Source: JABDCI01 sp964475835 (GTDB lineage Bacteria > Verrucomicrobiota > Verrucomicrobiia > JABWAM01). From it: a stretch of 64,000 bases of DNA. The DNA lies in assembly GCA_964475835.1 (NCBI GenBank), contig CAYYYL010000011.1:23368-87367 (forward strand), written 5' to 3'. Positions 25,821 to 34,344 of this stretch are shown here, piece after piece (position 1 is the first letter of the stretch; each line of letters begins with the position of its first letter). The position numbers and the translations under genes are program-made. The notes below the pieces were generated by a model. It saw only the letters and a list, made by a program, of their open reading frames with translations, had not been told where the DNA came from and did no database searches.

Positions 25821-26906
25821 ATGGAACTTCACGATAACAGCTTCTTCAAGTGCTTCAGTGAAGCAGGGGCGCGGCATCTTCTCAGCTATGCCCATAAGAA
25901 TACATATCTGCACCCGACCATCCTGTTCGAGGAAGGACAACCCTCGGACGGCATCTTTCTCGTCATCGAGGGAACCGTGCGCCTCAGCAAACAAGGCAAG
26001 GGTGGCGCCTATGTGGACATTGCCACCGTTCATGCGGGGGACTATTTCGGAGAACTCGGAGTGCTCGACAACTCCCCGCGCAGCGCTCGCGCGTCGTGTT
26101 ATGGGCCGACGCAGCTCGCGGTCCTTCCCAACACCCCCGTGCTTGAGACCATTCGACAGGAGCCCGGCACCACCGCCATCGCCCTCTTCGGAAGTGTGAT
26201 GCAGCACCTTCGCGATGCCAATGATCGTTTTATTGAGGAGATCTCGAAAAAGGAAAAGCTGCAAACCGTCGGAGAAATGGCGAGCAAGATCATCCACGAC
26301 TTCAAGACCCCGATCGCCACCATTCAGCTCGCCTCCAATCTCATTGCGGAAACTTCCACCGATCCAAAGATTCAGAAAAAATGCGGCGTCATCCAACAGG
26401 AGACCTTTGAGATCGTCACCATGGTTCAGGAATTGCTCGAATTCGCAAAGAGCGAATCCTCGCTCAAACGGATCCCCCTCCCCATCTCCCAGCTCCTGGA
26501 GAGCTTTCGTTCGATGAATGAAGACCTCCTCACAAAAGCCGGGGTTCAGTTAAACATCCGCCCCATCAGTGAACCGGTGAAGATGGATCTTCACGCCATG
26601 CTCCGGGTGCTCCGCAACCTCATGAGCAACGCCCTCGAAGTCCTTCCCGAAGGCCGGGGTGAATTGAGGGTGGAGGCTTTCGACCGCGGGGACCACATCG
26701 AACTCACCTTCCACGATAATGGCCCCGGCATTCCCATGCATATCCGCAGCACCCTGTTCGATCCCTTCGTCACCAGCGGGAAAAAGAATGGCATTGGTCT
26801 GGGTCTGGCGATTGTCAAAAGTATTATTGAATCCCACGAAGGAACGATTTCCTGCGCTTCGAGTCCAAAAGGCGGCACAACTTTCTCCATCCTTCTCAAA
26901 AAGTAG
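25821..26906 (+). CDS. Soluble histidine kinase with N-terminal cyclic-nucleotide-binding domain
   Basis: 361 residues without transmembrane segments. Residues 1-125 form a cNMP/CRP-type sensor fold (GIFLVIEGTVRLSKQ, GDYFGELGVLDNSPRSARA, the last resembling the phosphate-binding cassette). A HisKA dimerisation helix has the H box IIHDFKTPIATI with H159, and the HATPase domain has N-box residues N266/N270, DNGPG at 299-303 and GIGLGLA at 324-330. The inferred role is a cytoplasmic kinase controlled by a cyclic nucleotide or a related ligand. No response regulator is adjacent, so its partner is unknown. A purine-rich AGAGGGG lies about 10 bases before the ATG. Confidence 0.9.
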   Translation: MELHDNSFFKCFSEAGARHLLSYAHKNTYLHPTILFEEGQPSDGIFLVIEGTVRLSKQGKGGAYVDIATVHAGDYFGELGVLDNSPRSARASCYGPTQLAVLPNTPVLETIRQEPGTTAIALFGSVMQHLRDANDRFIEEISKKEKLQTVGEMASKIIHDFKTPIATIQLASNLIAETSTDPKIQKKCGVIQQETFEIVTMVQELLEFAKSESSLKRIPLPISQLLESFRSMNEDLLTKAGVQLNIRPISEPVKMDLHAMLRVLRNLMSNALEVLPEGRGELRVEAFDRGDHIELTFHDNGPGIPMHIRSTLFDPFVTSGKKNGIGLGLAIVKSIIESHEGTISCASSPKGGTTFSILLKK

Positions 26907-26948
26907 AAATTCAAGCCGATAACTTGAAAGGATTCCATTCTTGAAGGC

Positions 26949-27884
26949 ATGAAATTTTCATTTACATCAATCCTTATTCTGGGATTTCTCATCGGGTGCA
27001 CGATCTTTCGCGTGGAGGCGCAAGAGGCCCAATCGGAAGCGGTGAAATCCCGCATTCTGATGCGCGAGCAGATGGAAATCCAGTTGCAGCAGATGGAGAC
27101 CTCCATCGGGGATTCGGACGGCGACCTTGGCGAACAGATTTTGGTGCGCCGCAAGCCCAAGCCCTGGACGATCACACTCTCCTCAGACGTGGGTGAGATT
27201 TTTTCATCCAACGTCACCCTCGTGAACGAGGATCACATCTCGGACTTTGCCCTCACGCATAACGACGCATTCAACGGCACCTACAAGTTCACGGACGAGC
27301 TTTCGCTCTCAGCCTGGTATCGTTATTCGATCTACCGGTACAACCGGCTGATCCTCCAGAATTTTGACGCCCACAATGCAGGTGGAAGTCTCTCCTACGC
27401 GCTCCCTGAAAATTTCAGTCTGAACACGGGTGTCCAGTGGACCACCATCTATAGCAGCCCCGTGGGTGACTCCGTGTACGAGGAGGCAGACTGGTCCATC
27501 GGCGCAAGCAAAGTGGTTCCCCTCAACTTCGCCCCCTGGGTCAAGGACAAGGCAGCTTGGTTCGCCGGCTATCAGACCGATGTGCGCATCGCGAGTCCGA
27601 AGGACTATGATAAAGTGGAAGTCTCCCCCTACACGGGCCTTTCCTACCAGATTCTCCCCAAGCTCACGGCCCAGGCATTCTACCGGTGGCAATACCAGCA
27701 TTTCCAACGGGATGGTCGCAAGGACTACAACAACTCAATCTCGGGAAGCATCGCATGGGCTCCTTACGACTGGCTGAGCTGGAGTGCTTTTGTTGGGTCA
27801 ACCTGGAACAATTCGGTGGGTACCACCCGGGATTATCAGGTATTGAATCTCGGGACATCCGTTCGTTTTTCGTGGAAGTTCTGA
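26949..27884 (+). CDS. Outer-membrane beta-barrel protein with signal peptide
   Basis: 311 residues beginning with a signal peptide (about 1-24, cleavage near VEAQ). A short helical, glutamine-rich stretch (residues 25-60) precedes a series of alternating amphipathic strands rich in Tyr, Trp and Ser, ending in a C-terminal aromatic residue (SVRFSWKF), the usual last beta-strand of Bacteroidetes/Verrucomicrobia-like and proteobacterial outer-membrane barrels. I recognise no specific family or substrate. It follows the cNMP kinase by 42 bases on the same strand. Confidence 0.75.
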   Translation: MKFSFTSILILGFLIGCTIFRVEAQEAQSEAVKSRILMREQMEIQLQQMETSIGDSDGDLGEQILVRRKPKPWTITLSSDVGEIFSSNVTLVNEDHISDFALTHNDAFNGTYKFTDELSLSAWYRYSIYRYNRLILQNFDAHNAGGSLSYALPENFSLNTGVQWTTIYSSPVGDSVYEEADWSIGASKVVPLNFAPWVKDKAAWFAGYQTDVRIASPKDYDKVEVSPYTGLSYQILPKLTAQAFYRWQYQHFQRDGRKDYNNSISGSIAWAPYDWLSWSAFVGSTWNNSVGTTRDYQVLNLGTSVRFSWKF

Positions 27885-27999
27885 TTCGACCCTCTGAAAT
27901 CACTAATCAGGCATGAAGGAAGCCGTTGAATGCTATTGACGAACGCCTTTCGTCCTTCCATGCTGGAAGCATATCGTTGACTTCAATAAGGTTCATTCG

Positions 28000-28251
28000 A
28001 TGGAGCCCGATCCAGTAACACCCAAAAGCAAGGACTTGGGAAAATGGGAGGAGACTCTTCTTCAAAAATCCGCCCTGTATAAGGAATTTCAGGCGGAACG
28101 GGAGGAGATTTTACGGCATAAGTGGATCGAAAGCGAAAAGGCAGGTTACGACATTGGTTTTGAACGTGCCCTCCTCGATTGGATTGTTCGTTTCCGCACC
28201 ACCTGGCGTAAAAACAGAAAGAGCCAACACACCACTTCATCCCGATCCTGA
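28000..28251 (+). CDS. Small conserved-looking protein, possibly DUF4032-like
   Basis: 83 residues, hydrophilic, mostly helical. The core reads LYKEFQAEREEILRHKW then SEKAGYDIGFERALLDWI, resembling the short segment of DUF4032-type proteins as I remember it; that link is tentative. It has no signal peptide or membrane segment. AAGG about 9 bases before the ATG could be a weak ribosome site. It ends 42 bases before pyrR on the same strand. Confidence 0.6.
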   Translation: MEPDPVTPKSKDLGKWEETLLQKSALYKEFQAEREEILRHKWIESEKAGYDIGFERALLDWIVRFRTTWRKNRKSQHTTSSRS

Positions 28252-28293
28252 TCCCCTCAAACCTTGAATTTGGTCCTGCGAGGCCAGAAAGGT

Positions 28294-28824
28294 ATGACCA
28301 CCATCCTCAACACCGATGCCATGCAACGGGCGCTCTCCCGCATGGCCCATGAAATTCTCGAGCACCACGATTCCATCGACCGGCTTGCTCTCCTTGGTCT
28401 TCAAACCCGTGGCGTCTTTCTTGCCCGGCGCCTCTCCCGAAAGATTTTTGAGATCACCGGGCGTGAGGTTCCCACCGGATCCATCGACATCTCGATGTAC
28501 CGGGATGACCTCGACCTTCGCGGGGCCCCTCCGACTGTCAAAAACACGGACATCCCCTTCGATCTGAACGATCGCCAGATCGTCCTCGTCGACGATGTCC
28601 TTTTCACCGGACGCTCCGCCCGCGCCGCCATGGATGCCCTGACCGACTTCGGACGGCCCCGGCGCATCCAGCTGGCAGTCCTCATCGACCGCGGCCACCG
28701 CGAACTACCCATCCGCGCCGATTACGTGGGGAAAAACGTCCCCACCTCAAAAAAAGAAAATATCCACGTCCGCATGAAGGAGGAGGATGGAGAAGACGTG
28801 GTGACCCTACAAAAGGAACTCTAG
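28294..28824 (+). CDS. pyrR: Bifunctional pyr operon regulator / uracil phosphoribosyltransferase PyrR
   Basis: 176 residues from the ATG at 28294, preceded by GAAAGG. The PRPP-binding loop VLVDDVLFTGRS (97-108) and the PyrR-specific ISMYRDDL and LIDRGHRELPIRADYVGKNVPTS blocks are present. In Gram-positive bacteria PyrR controls pyrimidine operons by binding mRNA and also converts uracil to UMP. It is directly followed by pyrB, the classic order. I could not identify a PyrR-binding anti-antiterminator in the short space upstream, so regulation here may be by another route or this is mainly an enzyme. Confidence 0.93.
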   Translation: MTTILNTDAMQRALSRMAHEILEHHDSIDRLALLGLQTRGVFLARRLSRKIFEITGREVPTGSIDISMYRDDLDLRGAPPTVKNTDIPFDLNDRQIVLVDDVLFTGRSARAAMDALTDFGRPRRIQLAVLIDRGHRELPIRADYVGKNVPTSKKENIHVRMKEEDGEDVVTLQKEL

Positions 28825-28887
28825 GGATCAGCCTTGAGTCTCCAACCCCGCATTCCCACGGATAACCGACAACAAAAACTGCCCCCC

Positions 28888-29832
28888 ATGGCCTGGACCC
28901 GCAAACATCTCCTTACGATCGAGGAACTCAGCGCCGAGGAAATCACCCTCGTCCTCGACACCGCCGCCTCGTTCAAGGAGGTCTCCACGCGAACGATCAA
29001 GAAGGTCCCTGCCCTACGCGGGAAAACGGTGGTCAGCCTCTTCATGGAGCCCAGCACACGGACCCGGGTCTCCTTCGAACTCGCCGCCAAGCGCCTCTCC
29101 GCCGATACCCTCAGCATCACCGCCCAAGCCTCCAGCATCACCAAGGGCGAAACCCTCAAGGACACCGCCCGAAATATCGAGGCCATGAACGCGGACTTCG
29201 TTGTCCTTCGCCACTCCGCCGCAGGATCCCCCCGTTTTCTGGCGGAACGCCTCCACGCAAGCATCGTCAACGCAGGGGATGGCGCCCACGAGCATCCCAC
29301 CCAGGCCCTTCTCGACACCTTCACCATCCGCGAAAAGCTTGGCCGGGTCGCCGGATTGAATGTCCTGATCCTGGGCGACATCCTCTTCAGCCGCGTGGCA
29401 CGCTCCAACATCTGGGCCCTCACCAAGCTCGGCGCAAACGTCACCCTCTGCGGCCCCACCACCCTCGTTCCATCAGTCTTCAAGGAACTCGGCGTCCGGA
29501 TCACGAACAACATCGATGAAGCCATCCGGGAAGCCGATGTGATCAACCTCCTTCGCATTCAACACGAACGGCAACGAAAGAGCTTCTTTCCCAGCATCGG
29601 AGAGTACAAATCCATGTTCGGCCTCACCCAGGAACGTTTTCGAACCGCCAAACCTGAGGTGCTCATCATGCATCCCGGCCCCATCAACCGCGGAGTCGAA
29701 ATCGCAAGCGAAGTGGCGGACTCCCCACGCAGCGTCATCCTCGAACAGGTCACCAATGGCCTCGCCGTGCGCATGGCCGTTCTCTTTCTCCTCAACGGAG
29801 TCCAGTCCCCCGTCGGCGAATCCACAGCCTGA
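28888..29832 (+). CDS. pyrB: Aspartate carbamoyltransferase catalytic subunit
   Basis: 314 residues from the ATG at 28888 (MAWTRKHLLT). Carbamoyl-phosphate-binding STRTR is at 56-60, followed by GAHEHPTQALLD and HPGPINRGVEI, all ATCase signatures. It condenses aspartate with carbamoyl phosphate, the committed step of pyrimidine synthesis. A TTG 54 bases upstream is an unlikely alternative start. It follows pyrR by 63 bases; pyrC does not follow, as a kinase-like gene comes next. Confidence 0.95.
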   Translation: MAWTRKHLLTIEELSAEEITLVLDTAASFKEVSTRTIKKVPALRGKTVVSLFMEPSTRTRVSFELAAKRLSADTLSITAQASSITKGETLKDTARNIEAMNADFVVLRHSAAGSPRFLAERLHASIVNAGDGAHEHPTQALLDTFTIREKLGRVAGLNVLILGDILFSRVARSNIWALTKLGANVTLCGPTTLVPSVFKELGVRITNNIDEAIREADVINLLRIQHERQRKSFFPSIGEYKSMFGLTQERFRTAKPEVLIMHPGPINRGVEIASEVADSPRSVILEQVTNGLAVRMAVLFLLNGVQSPVGESTA

Positions 29833-29900
29833 CAGATCGTCCAGCCCATCCCGTTCCGCATTGACCCCCGCGAGGTTTGAAGGTTGAATGGAACTCCCAC

Positions 29901-30932
29901 ATGACTGTTCCCGCCTCTCCCTCCACCCCCTCAGTTGCCCAGCAATCCGCTCTGAACGACCTGCTGCCGGCGATCCGGGCTCACTTCAGCGAATCGAACG
30001 CCCCGGACACCTACGCAGGGGATTGGTCCTGGGAAAAGATCAATCACGGAGGTTCCGATCGCGAGTTCTATCGCGTTGCACGCGAATCAGAAAAGTGGAT
30101 CGTGATGCACTACTCCCCCGCCCGGGAGGAAAACAGTCTCTACGCGGACATTGCCGCTTTTCTACGCAAACTTGGAGTCAACATCCCCCGACTTCTTCAT
30201 CATGACCCCGACAACCATCTCATCGTGGTTGAGGATCTCGGCGAAGTCAGTCTTCACACCGTTTTTCACAAAAACCCCGCCGCACCCGAAGTGGAGGCTT
30301 TATATGCGAAAGCCCTGGATCAGGTGAATCTCCTTCACCGCCAGACCCAGGCCCCCGTGAAAACGATGCCCGGCTTTGACGAAAAACTTTATCGCTGGGA
30401 ACGAACCTACTTCTTCGACAATCTAGTCGAGCGTTTCGCAGGCATCCAGCTCCCCCCCGATGAGCGCGCTGAAATCGAAATCGAATGCGAACGACGCGCC
30501 CAGGAACTCCTTAAGGAACCGCTCTGTCTCATTCACCGGGATTTTCAATCCCAGAATCTCATGATCCGGGATGGAGATGTCTGGTTGATCGATTTTCAAG
30601 GCATGCGCTCCGGTCACGCCGCCTACGATGTCGCCTCCCTTCTCTACGATCCCTACGTGCATCTCACCCCGCAACAGAGGCATTCGCTGTTGAAACACTA
30701 CATCTCCATCAGTCATCACGACACCCGGTTCGAAGAAATGTTCTATCGTGCCGCGGTGCAACGCCTCATGCAGGCCCTGGGAGCCTACGGATTCCTCGGC
30801 CTCGCCAGGGACAAGAAATCCTTTCTCCAACACATTCCCCAGGGACTTCAAAATCTGACCCAGGCCCTGGCTCAGATCGACTCCTCTCCTCATACCCTCC
30901 GTCTGCTTCGTCAGATCGAGCATCGCCGGTAA
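29901..30932 (+). CDS. Aminoglycoside phosphotransferase-fold kinase, AmgK-like
   Basis: 343 residues of the APH/choline kinase fold. The N-lobe begins with a GGSDREFYRV strand; the catalytic loop is IHRDFQSQNL with D214, and the metal-binding IDFQGMR has D231. This form, HRDFQSxNL plus DFQGxRxGxxAYDVASLLYDPYV, is that of AmgK-type cell-wall sugar kinases, which phosphorylate MurNAc or GlcNAc at the anomeric carbon during peptidoglycan recycling; the assignment is inference. No MurU-like nucleotidyltransferase is adjacent. ATG at 29901 chosen. Confidence 0.8.
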   Translation: MTVPASPSTPSVAQQSALNDLLPAIRAHFSESNAPDTYAGDWSWEKINHGGSDREFYRVARESEKWIVMHYSPAREENSLYADIAAFLRKLGVNIPRLLHHDPDNHLIVVEDLGEVSLHTVFHKNPAAPEVEALYAKALDQVNLLHRQTQAPVKTMPGFDEKLYRWERTYFFDNLVERFAGIQLPPDERAEIEIECERRAQELLKEPLCLIHRDFQSQNLMIRDGDVWLIDFQGMRSGHAAYDVASLLYDPYVHLTPQQRHSLLKHYISISHHDTRFEEMFYRAAVQRLMQALGAYGFLGLARDKKSFLQHIPQGLQNLTQALAQIDSSPHTLRLLRQIEHRR

Positions 30933-30957
30933 CCCCTCCCATCAGAGTTCGGTGCGC

Positions 30958-31728
30958 ATGGAACGCAGGACTTTTCAATCCGGAGAGTGGATCCTCAAGC
31001 AGGGGGATCCCGGCAGCAATGCCTACCGTGTTCTCAGCGGTCAGGTCGAAGTCATCCTTCACCGGGACAACCAAACCATTTCCCTCGCCGTGCTTGGACC
31101 CGGGGAGATTTTCGGCGAGATGGGAATGATCGACGACAAACCCCGTTCAGCATCCGTTCGCGCCATGGAGACCGCGGAAGTGGAAATGGTCTCCCCTCAG
31201 GAATTCAACACCTGCATCCTGACCAACCCCCAGAAACTCGTTCCCTACCTCAAATCATTTTTCGAACGACTCCGCCGCAGTAACGAACACTTCAACCCCC
31301 TGAGCGCCCGCTCCACACCCGCCGCGGCGCGAAAAAATCCACCCCCCGAACCTGAGAACGTTCATTTGAAAGCGGCGACCGAACACCTCCGGCAGAGAAT
31401 CCTGAAATCCGAGTTCGTGGCACGAAAATTTCCATTTCGCATGGGGCGCTGGTCGGATGACTTTCAATCCGACGTTTTCATTTCCAATGATCTCTTCATT
31501 CGCGACGAATTCCCCTACCAGATTTCACGCAATCACTGTGCCATTGAACGCGAGGGGCTGCAGTTCTATATCCTAGATCGTGGAAGCGCCCTCGGCACAA
31601 CGGTCAATGGAGTCCACATCGGAGGGAAAGGGGGAGACACGGTCGCCCCACTTCGTTCGGGTGAAAATGAATTGCGACTCGGAGGTGAAACCAGCCCCTA
31701 CCTGTTTCACCTCACCCTGAACACCTGA
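30958..31728 (+). CDS. Cyclic-nucleotide-binding domain fused to an FHA domain
   Basis: 256 residues. The N-terminal domain (about 5-100) is a CRP-like sensor fold (YRVLSGQVEVILHRDN and GEIFGEMGMIDDKPRSASVRA). After a proline-rich linker, the C-terminal half is a forkhead-associated domain with GRWSDD, SRNHCAIE and TTVNGVHIGG, the phosphothreonine-binding pattern G-R, S-x-x-H, N-G. There is no DNA-binding domain. It probably links a nucleotide signal to a phosphoprotein partner. It is one of three cNMP-domain proteins in the window. A GTG two codons upstream could also start it. Confidence 0.85.
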   Translation: MERRTFQSGEWILKQGDPGSNAYRVLSGQVEVILHRDNQTISLAVLGPGEIFGEMGMIDDKPRSASVRAMETAEVEMVSPQEFNTCILTNPQKLVPYLKSFFERLRRSNEHFNPLSARSTPAAARKNPPPEPENVHLKAATEHLRQRILKSEFVARKFPFRMGRWSDDFQSDVFISNDLFIRDEFPYQISRNHCAIEREGLQFYILDRGSALGTTVNGVHIGGKGGDTVAPLRSGENELRLGGETSPYLFHLTLNT

Positions 31729-31794
31729 ACCCCATCCATTCATGAAAACGACGCATTGCGTTCCCTCCACCTTCAGGCAAAATATCATCACCCT

Positions 31795-32637
31795 ATGATC
31801 AAGACCATTCTCCTCTGCGTCGACGGTTCAAAATATTCCGAGACCGCCACTCGAACCGCGGCCTGGCTGACAAAAAAACTCAAACTCCAGCTCCGTGTGC
31901 TCAGCGTCTCCGATTCCCGACTGCTCGAAGGTCCCTGGCTGGCCGATCTCTCCGGCCTTACGGGCGCCCAACCCTTCCAGGCACTGGCTCCCCAGATGCG
32001 CGAGCTCTACGATCGGAAGGCCCGTTCCACCGCTGAAAGCGCGGCCGCTCTCGCTCGCAAGGAGGGTGCCGCCTGCGAATCCGAAACGCGTCATGGCATT
32101 CTGGTGGATGAAATTCTTCAGGCCGAGCGCACCGCTGAACTCGTGGTCATGGGACAAAAAGGCGAGGGTTTCGAAGCCACCGGGGAATGGCTGGGCTCCA
32201 ATGTCGAACGCGTCATTCGCAAATCCATCAAGCCCTGTCTGATCACCCCCCCGGAATTCCGCCCGATTCAATCCATTCTCGCCGCCTATGATGGAAGCGA
32301 ACACGCCAACCGGGCCCTCTACAGCGGCGTCGAACTGGCCAAGTCCTTGAAATGCAAACTCATCATTCTTGCCGTGGAAAACTCCTCCGACGAGGAGGAG
32401 AAGTCCTGGGCCCTCAAGGAAGCCCTGGAAATCGCTGAAAAACAGGGCGTGCACGCCACCCCCATGGCCCTGCACGGCACTCCCGAGGAAAAAATCCTGG
32501 AGATTGCCGCCCGGGAAAATTGCGACCTGATCGTGATGGGCGCCTACGGACACACCCGTCTGCGGGAACTTGTGCTGGGAAGCGTCACCAGTCACGTCAT
32601 CCGTAAAAGCCAGATTGCCGTGCTGCTCGCGCGATAA
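31795..32637 (+). CDS. Tandem universal stress protein (two UspA domains)
   Basis: 280 residues with two Usp folds (about 1-145 and 150-280). Both begin with a typical strand-loop (LLCVDGSKYSE; ILAAYDGSEHANRAL). The second has the ATP-binding pattern GAYGHTRLRELVLGSVT, and the first a slightly lengthened version (GQKGEGFEATGEWLGS). Such proteins bind ATP and help survival under stress; the exact role is not readable. ATG at 31795 is the start of the conserved domain; 13 upstream codons are not conserved. Confidence 0.9.
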   Translation: MIKTILLCVDGSKYSETATRTAAWLTKKLKLQLRVLSVSDSRLLEGPWLADLSGLTGAQPFQALAPQMRELYDRKARSTAESAAALARKEGAACESETRHGILVDEILQAERTAELVVMGQKGEGFEATGEWLGSNVERVIRKSIKPCLITPPEFRPIQSILAAYDGSEHANRALYSGVELAKSLKCKLIILAVENSSDEEEKSWALKEALEIAEKQGVHATPMALHGTPEEKILEIAARENCDLIVMGAYGHTRLRELVLGSVTSHVIRKSQIAVLLAR

Positions 32638-32670
32638 ATAAACTCATCGCCCGCGACTCATGCTTTTCAT

Positions 32671-32734
32671 AGGGGTAGGGCGCGACCGCCGGGCGCGCCG
32701 ATAAGACGGGTGGCCCAGCGGTCCACCCCTACCT
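32671..32734. repeat. REP-like element, GGTAGGGCGCGACCGC family, copy 1
   Basis: The segment AGGGGTAGGGCGCGACC... to CCACCCCTACCT has complementary ends and internal GC-rich palindromes. A second copy with the same order of blocks lies at 60161-60222. It is downstream of the universal stress protein gene. Confidence 0.65.
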
Positions 32735-32757
32735 GCTGAAATCAGCAGACGACCGGC

Positions 32758-32856
32758 CTACTTCTTCTTTTTCGCGGCCTTGGAGGCTTTCTTCTTGCGC
32801 TTCAAATACGCTTTGCGACGCTGACGCTTGATGCCCTTGTTGTATTGCTTGCTCAT
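32758..32856 (-). CDS. Tiny, extremely basic protein (32 residues)
   Basis: Too short for routine gene calling, but a clean minus-strand frame: ATG at 32856, TAG at 32758. The protein begins MSKQYNKGIKRQRRKAYLK and ends in a run of lysines; about half the residues are Lys or Arg. It resembles short ribosome- or nucleic-acid-associated basic proteins. I believe similar MSKQYNK-type peptides recur in Verrucomicrobiota, which would need a search. It sits between two repeat elements. Confidence 0.55.
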   Translation of the reverse strand: MSKQYNKGIKRQRRKAYLKRKKKASKAAKKKK

Positions 32857-32866
32857 AGGCAGATAG

Positions 32867-33065
32867 AAGACAGGAGACGGAAGGCAGAATCCAGAAAATT
32901 AAATGAAGGAGAAGACAGGAGATAGAAGACCGGAAACAGGAGATTCTTCGCTTCGCTCAGAATGACGGGTATCGATGTTTGAATTTCAATAACGTTTCAA
33001 CTTCATCTTGAGGGAGTTGGAGAAGAAAACTCTCTCTGAATTCTGTCTCCCGTCTCCTGCCTTCC
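32867..33065. repeat. Region flanked by about 24-bp imperfect inverted repeats
   Basis: Left arm 32867-32889 (GAAGACAGGAGACGG...GCAGAA) matches the reverse complement of the right arm 33041-33065 (TTCTGTCTCC...CCTTCC) at about 20 of 24 positions. A further GAGAAGACAGGAGATAGAAGACCGG copy lies inside. No transposase is present, so it is a non-autonomous repeat cluster at most. Confidence 0.5.
32942..32966 (+). repeat. Dispersed 25-bp repeat, third copy
   Basis: Identical over 25 bases to the reverse complement of 9993-10017 and one mismatch from 9941-9965. It is unpaired here and noncoding. Confidence 0.75.
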
Positions 33066-33081
33066 ACCTCCTTCCCGCGCC

Positions 33082-34335
33082 TCACCCAAATGGATGAAAG
33101 GCCGATGCGGGAACAGGCGGGGCCATGTCACCCGCGGAAATTTCCCGGACAATCTGAAGCCCCAGGAGAAGAATGGACACAATCGGAATCGCGAGAAACA
33201 TGCCCCACGCACCCGCCACGCTCTCGCCCACCAGCACTGCGGTGATGACCAGCACGGGATGCAGATGGTGACTCCGCCCGTAGATGGTTGGAATGAAAAT
33301 CAGATCGTCACACAATCGGCTCGCAACACAGACACCAAGGTATCCCAACGCGATGCTCGACGAGTTGTCCACCATGCCAACTGTAAGGATCAGTCCGAGC
33401 ACGGTGTAGAGCGCCGGCCCAAGCAGGGGGATCGCATTCAATACAAACGCTATCAACCCGAGCACCATGGGAAACTTGGCTCCCACAAGATAACTCCCCA
33501 CCCCCACCATGACGCCCACAAGACTGCAATCCAACAGCATGCTCTGAAGATACGAATGCATGCGCCGGTTCAGTTCATAGGAAAATTTCAATGCAGGCTC
33601 AAAGTACCGATTGGGAATCCACTCGATCACGTTCTTTTTGAATTTCCGCCCATCCTTGAGCAGGAAAAAGGTGAAAAAGGAAATGAGAACCAGATTGAAA
33701 AAGAGGCTCGCCACCTGCTTGGCCATGTCAAACGCCCGGGCCATGATCTGATGGAGAACAAAATTTTTGATATCCTCACTGAGGTTGCGTTTAGGAGATT
33801 CCTTCTTCAACTCCTCCCTGCCTGGACTTGATTCGGGAGGACGTGACGAAACGGCCGATCGGTCTTCCCCATCCGTTCCAGGCGCCATGAGGGACTCATC
33901 CCCCTCTATCCATCGTTTTAATAACGGCACCTCCTCCTCCGCACGGTTCACCACTTGACCAATCGCAGCTACAATTCGATTTTGAAAAATATCCAGGGTG
34001 ACCTTCTCACGAATTTCCGCGCTCAATCCCAACAAACGCAACCAGATCAAATAGATCAGAAAAAACACCCCCAGAAACACCAGCGCCGTTCCCGCCCAGC
34101 GACGAATGGAATTTTTCTCGAGAAAATCGACCACGGGGTTGAGCAGATAGTAGAGTCCGACCGAAACAATGAGGGAGCTGAAGAGAATGGGAACCTCATG
34201 ATAGAGGAGCCAGAGGATGCCGAGCGAAACAACCGGAAGTCCAATCTTCACCCATTTGCTGAACCGTCGACCCTGAAAGACAACCGGATGAGGAAGATGA
34301 TCCGCACGATCGATATGGAGATGACGTCCAGGCAT
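33082..34335 (-). CDS. AI-2E family transporter (PerM/TqsA-like)
   Basis: 417 residues with about eight transmembrane helices. The family blocks are SLIVSVGLYYLLNPVVDFL near the N-terminus, and FALGLIAFVLN-type helix with LLGPALYTVLG, then IFIPTIYGRSHHLHPVLVI and AGAWGMFLAIP in the C-terminal half. A long, charged and proline-rich loop at about 135-195 lies between helix 3 and the core; it contains no recognised domain. Members export autoinducer-2 or act as Na+/H+ antiporters; the substrate is unknown. It follows the cNMP protein gene on the same strand with a nine-base gap. Confidence 0.85.
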   Translation of the reverse strand: MPGRHLHIDRADHLPHPVVFQGRRFSKWVKIGLPVVSLGILWLLYHEVPILFSSLIVSVGLYYLLNPVVDFLEKNSIRRWAGTALVFLGVFFLIYLIWLRLLGLSAEIREKVTLDIFQNRIVAAIGQVVNRAEEEVPLLKRWIEGDESLMAPGTDGEDRSAVSSRPPESSPGREELKKESPKRNLSEDIKNFVLHQIMARAFDMAKQVASLFFNLVLISFFTFFLLKDGRKFKKNVIEWIPNRYFEPALKFSYELNRRMHSYLQSMLLDCSLVGVMVGVGSYLVGAKFPMVLGLIAFVLNAIPLLGPALYTVLGLILTVGMVDNSSSIALGYLGVCVASRLCDDLIFIPTIYGRSHHLHPVLVITAVLVGESVAGAWGMFLAIPIVSILLLGLQIVREISAGDMAPPVPASAFHPFG

Positions 34336-34344
34336 TGGAAAACT

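Larger units (their letters stand above)
32638..33081. other. Repeat-rich intergenic region
   Basis: Apart from the 32-residue basic gene, this stretch holds a REP-like element (32671-32734), a third copy of the 25-bp dispersed repeat (32942-32966), and imperfect inverted arms made of GAAGACAGGAGACGG-type sequence at 32867-32889 and its inverted form at 33041-33065. Confidence 0.6.
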
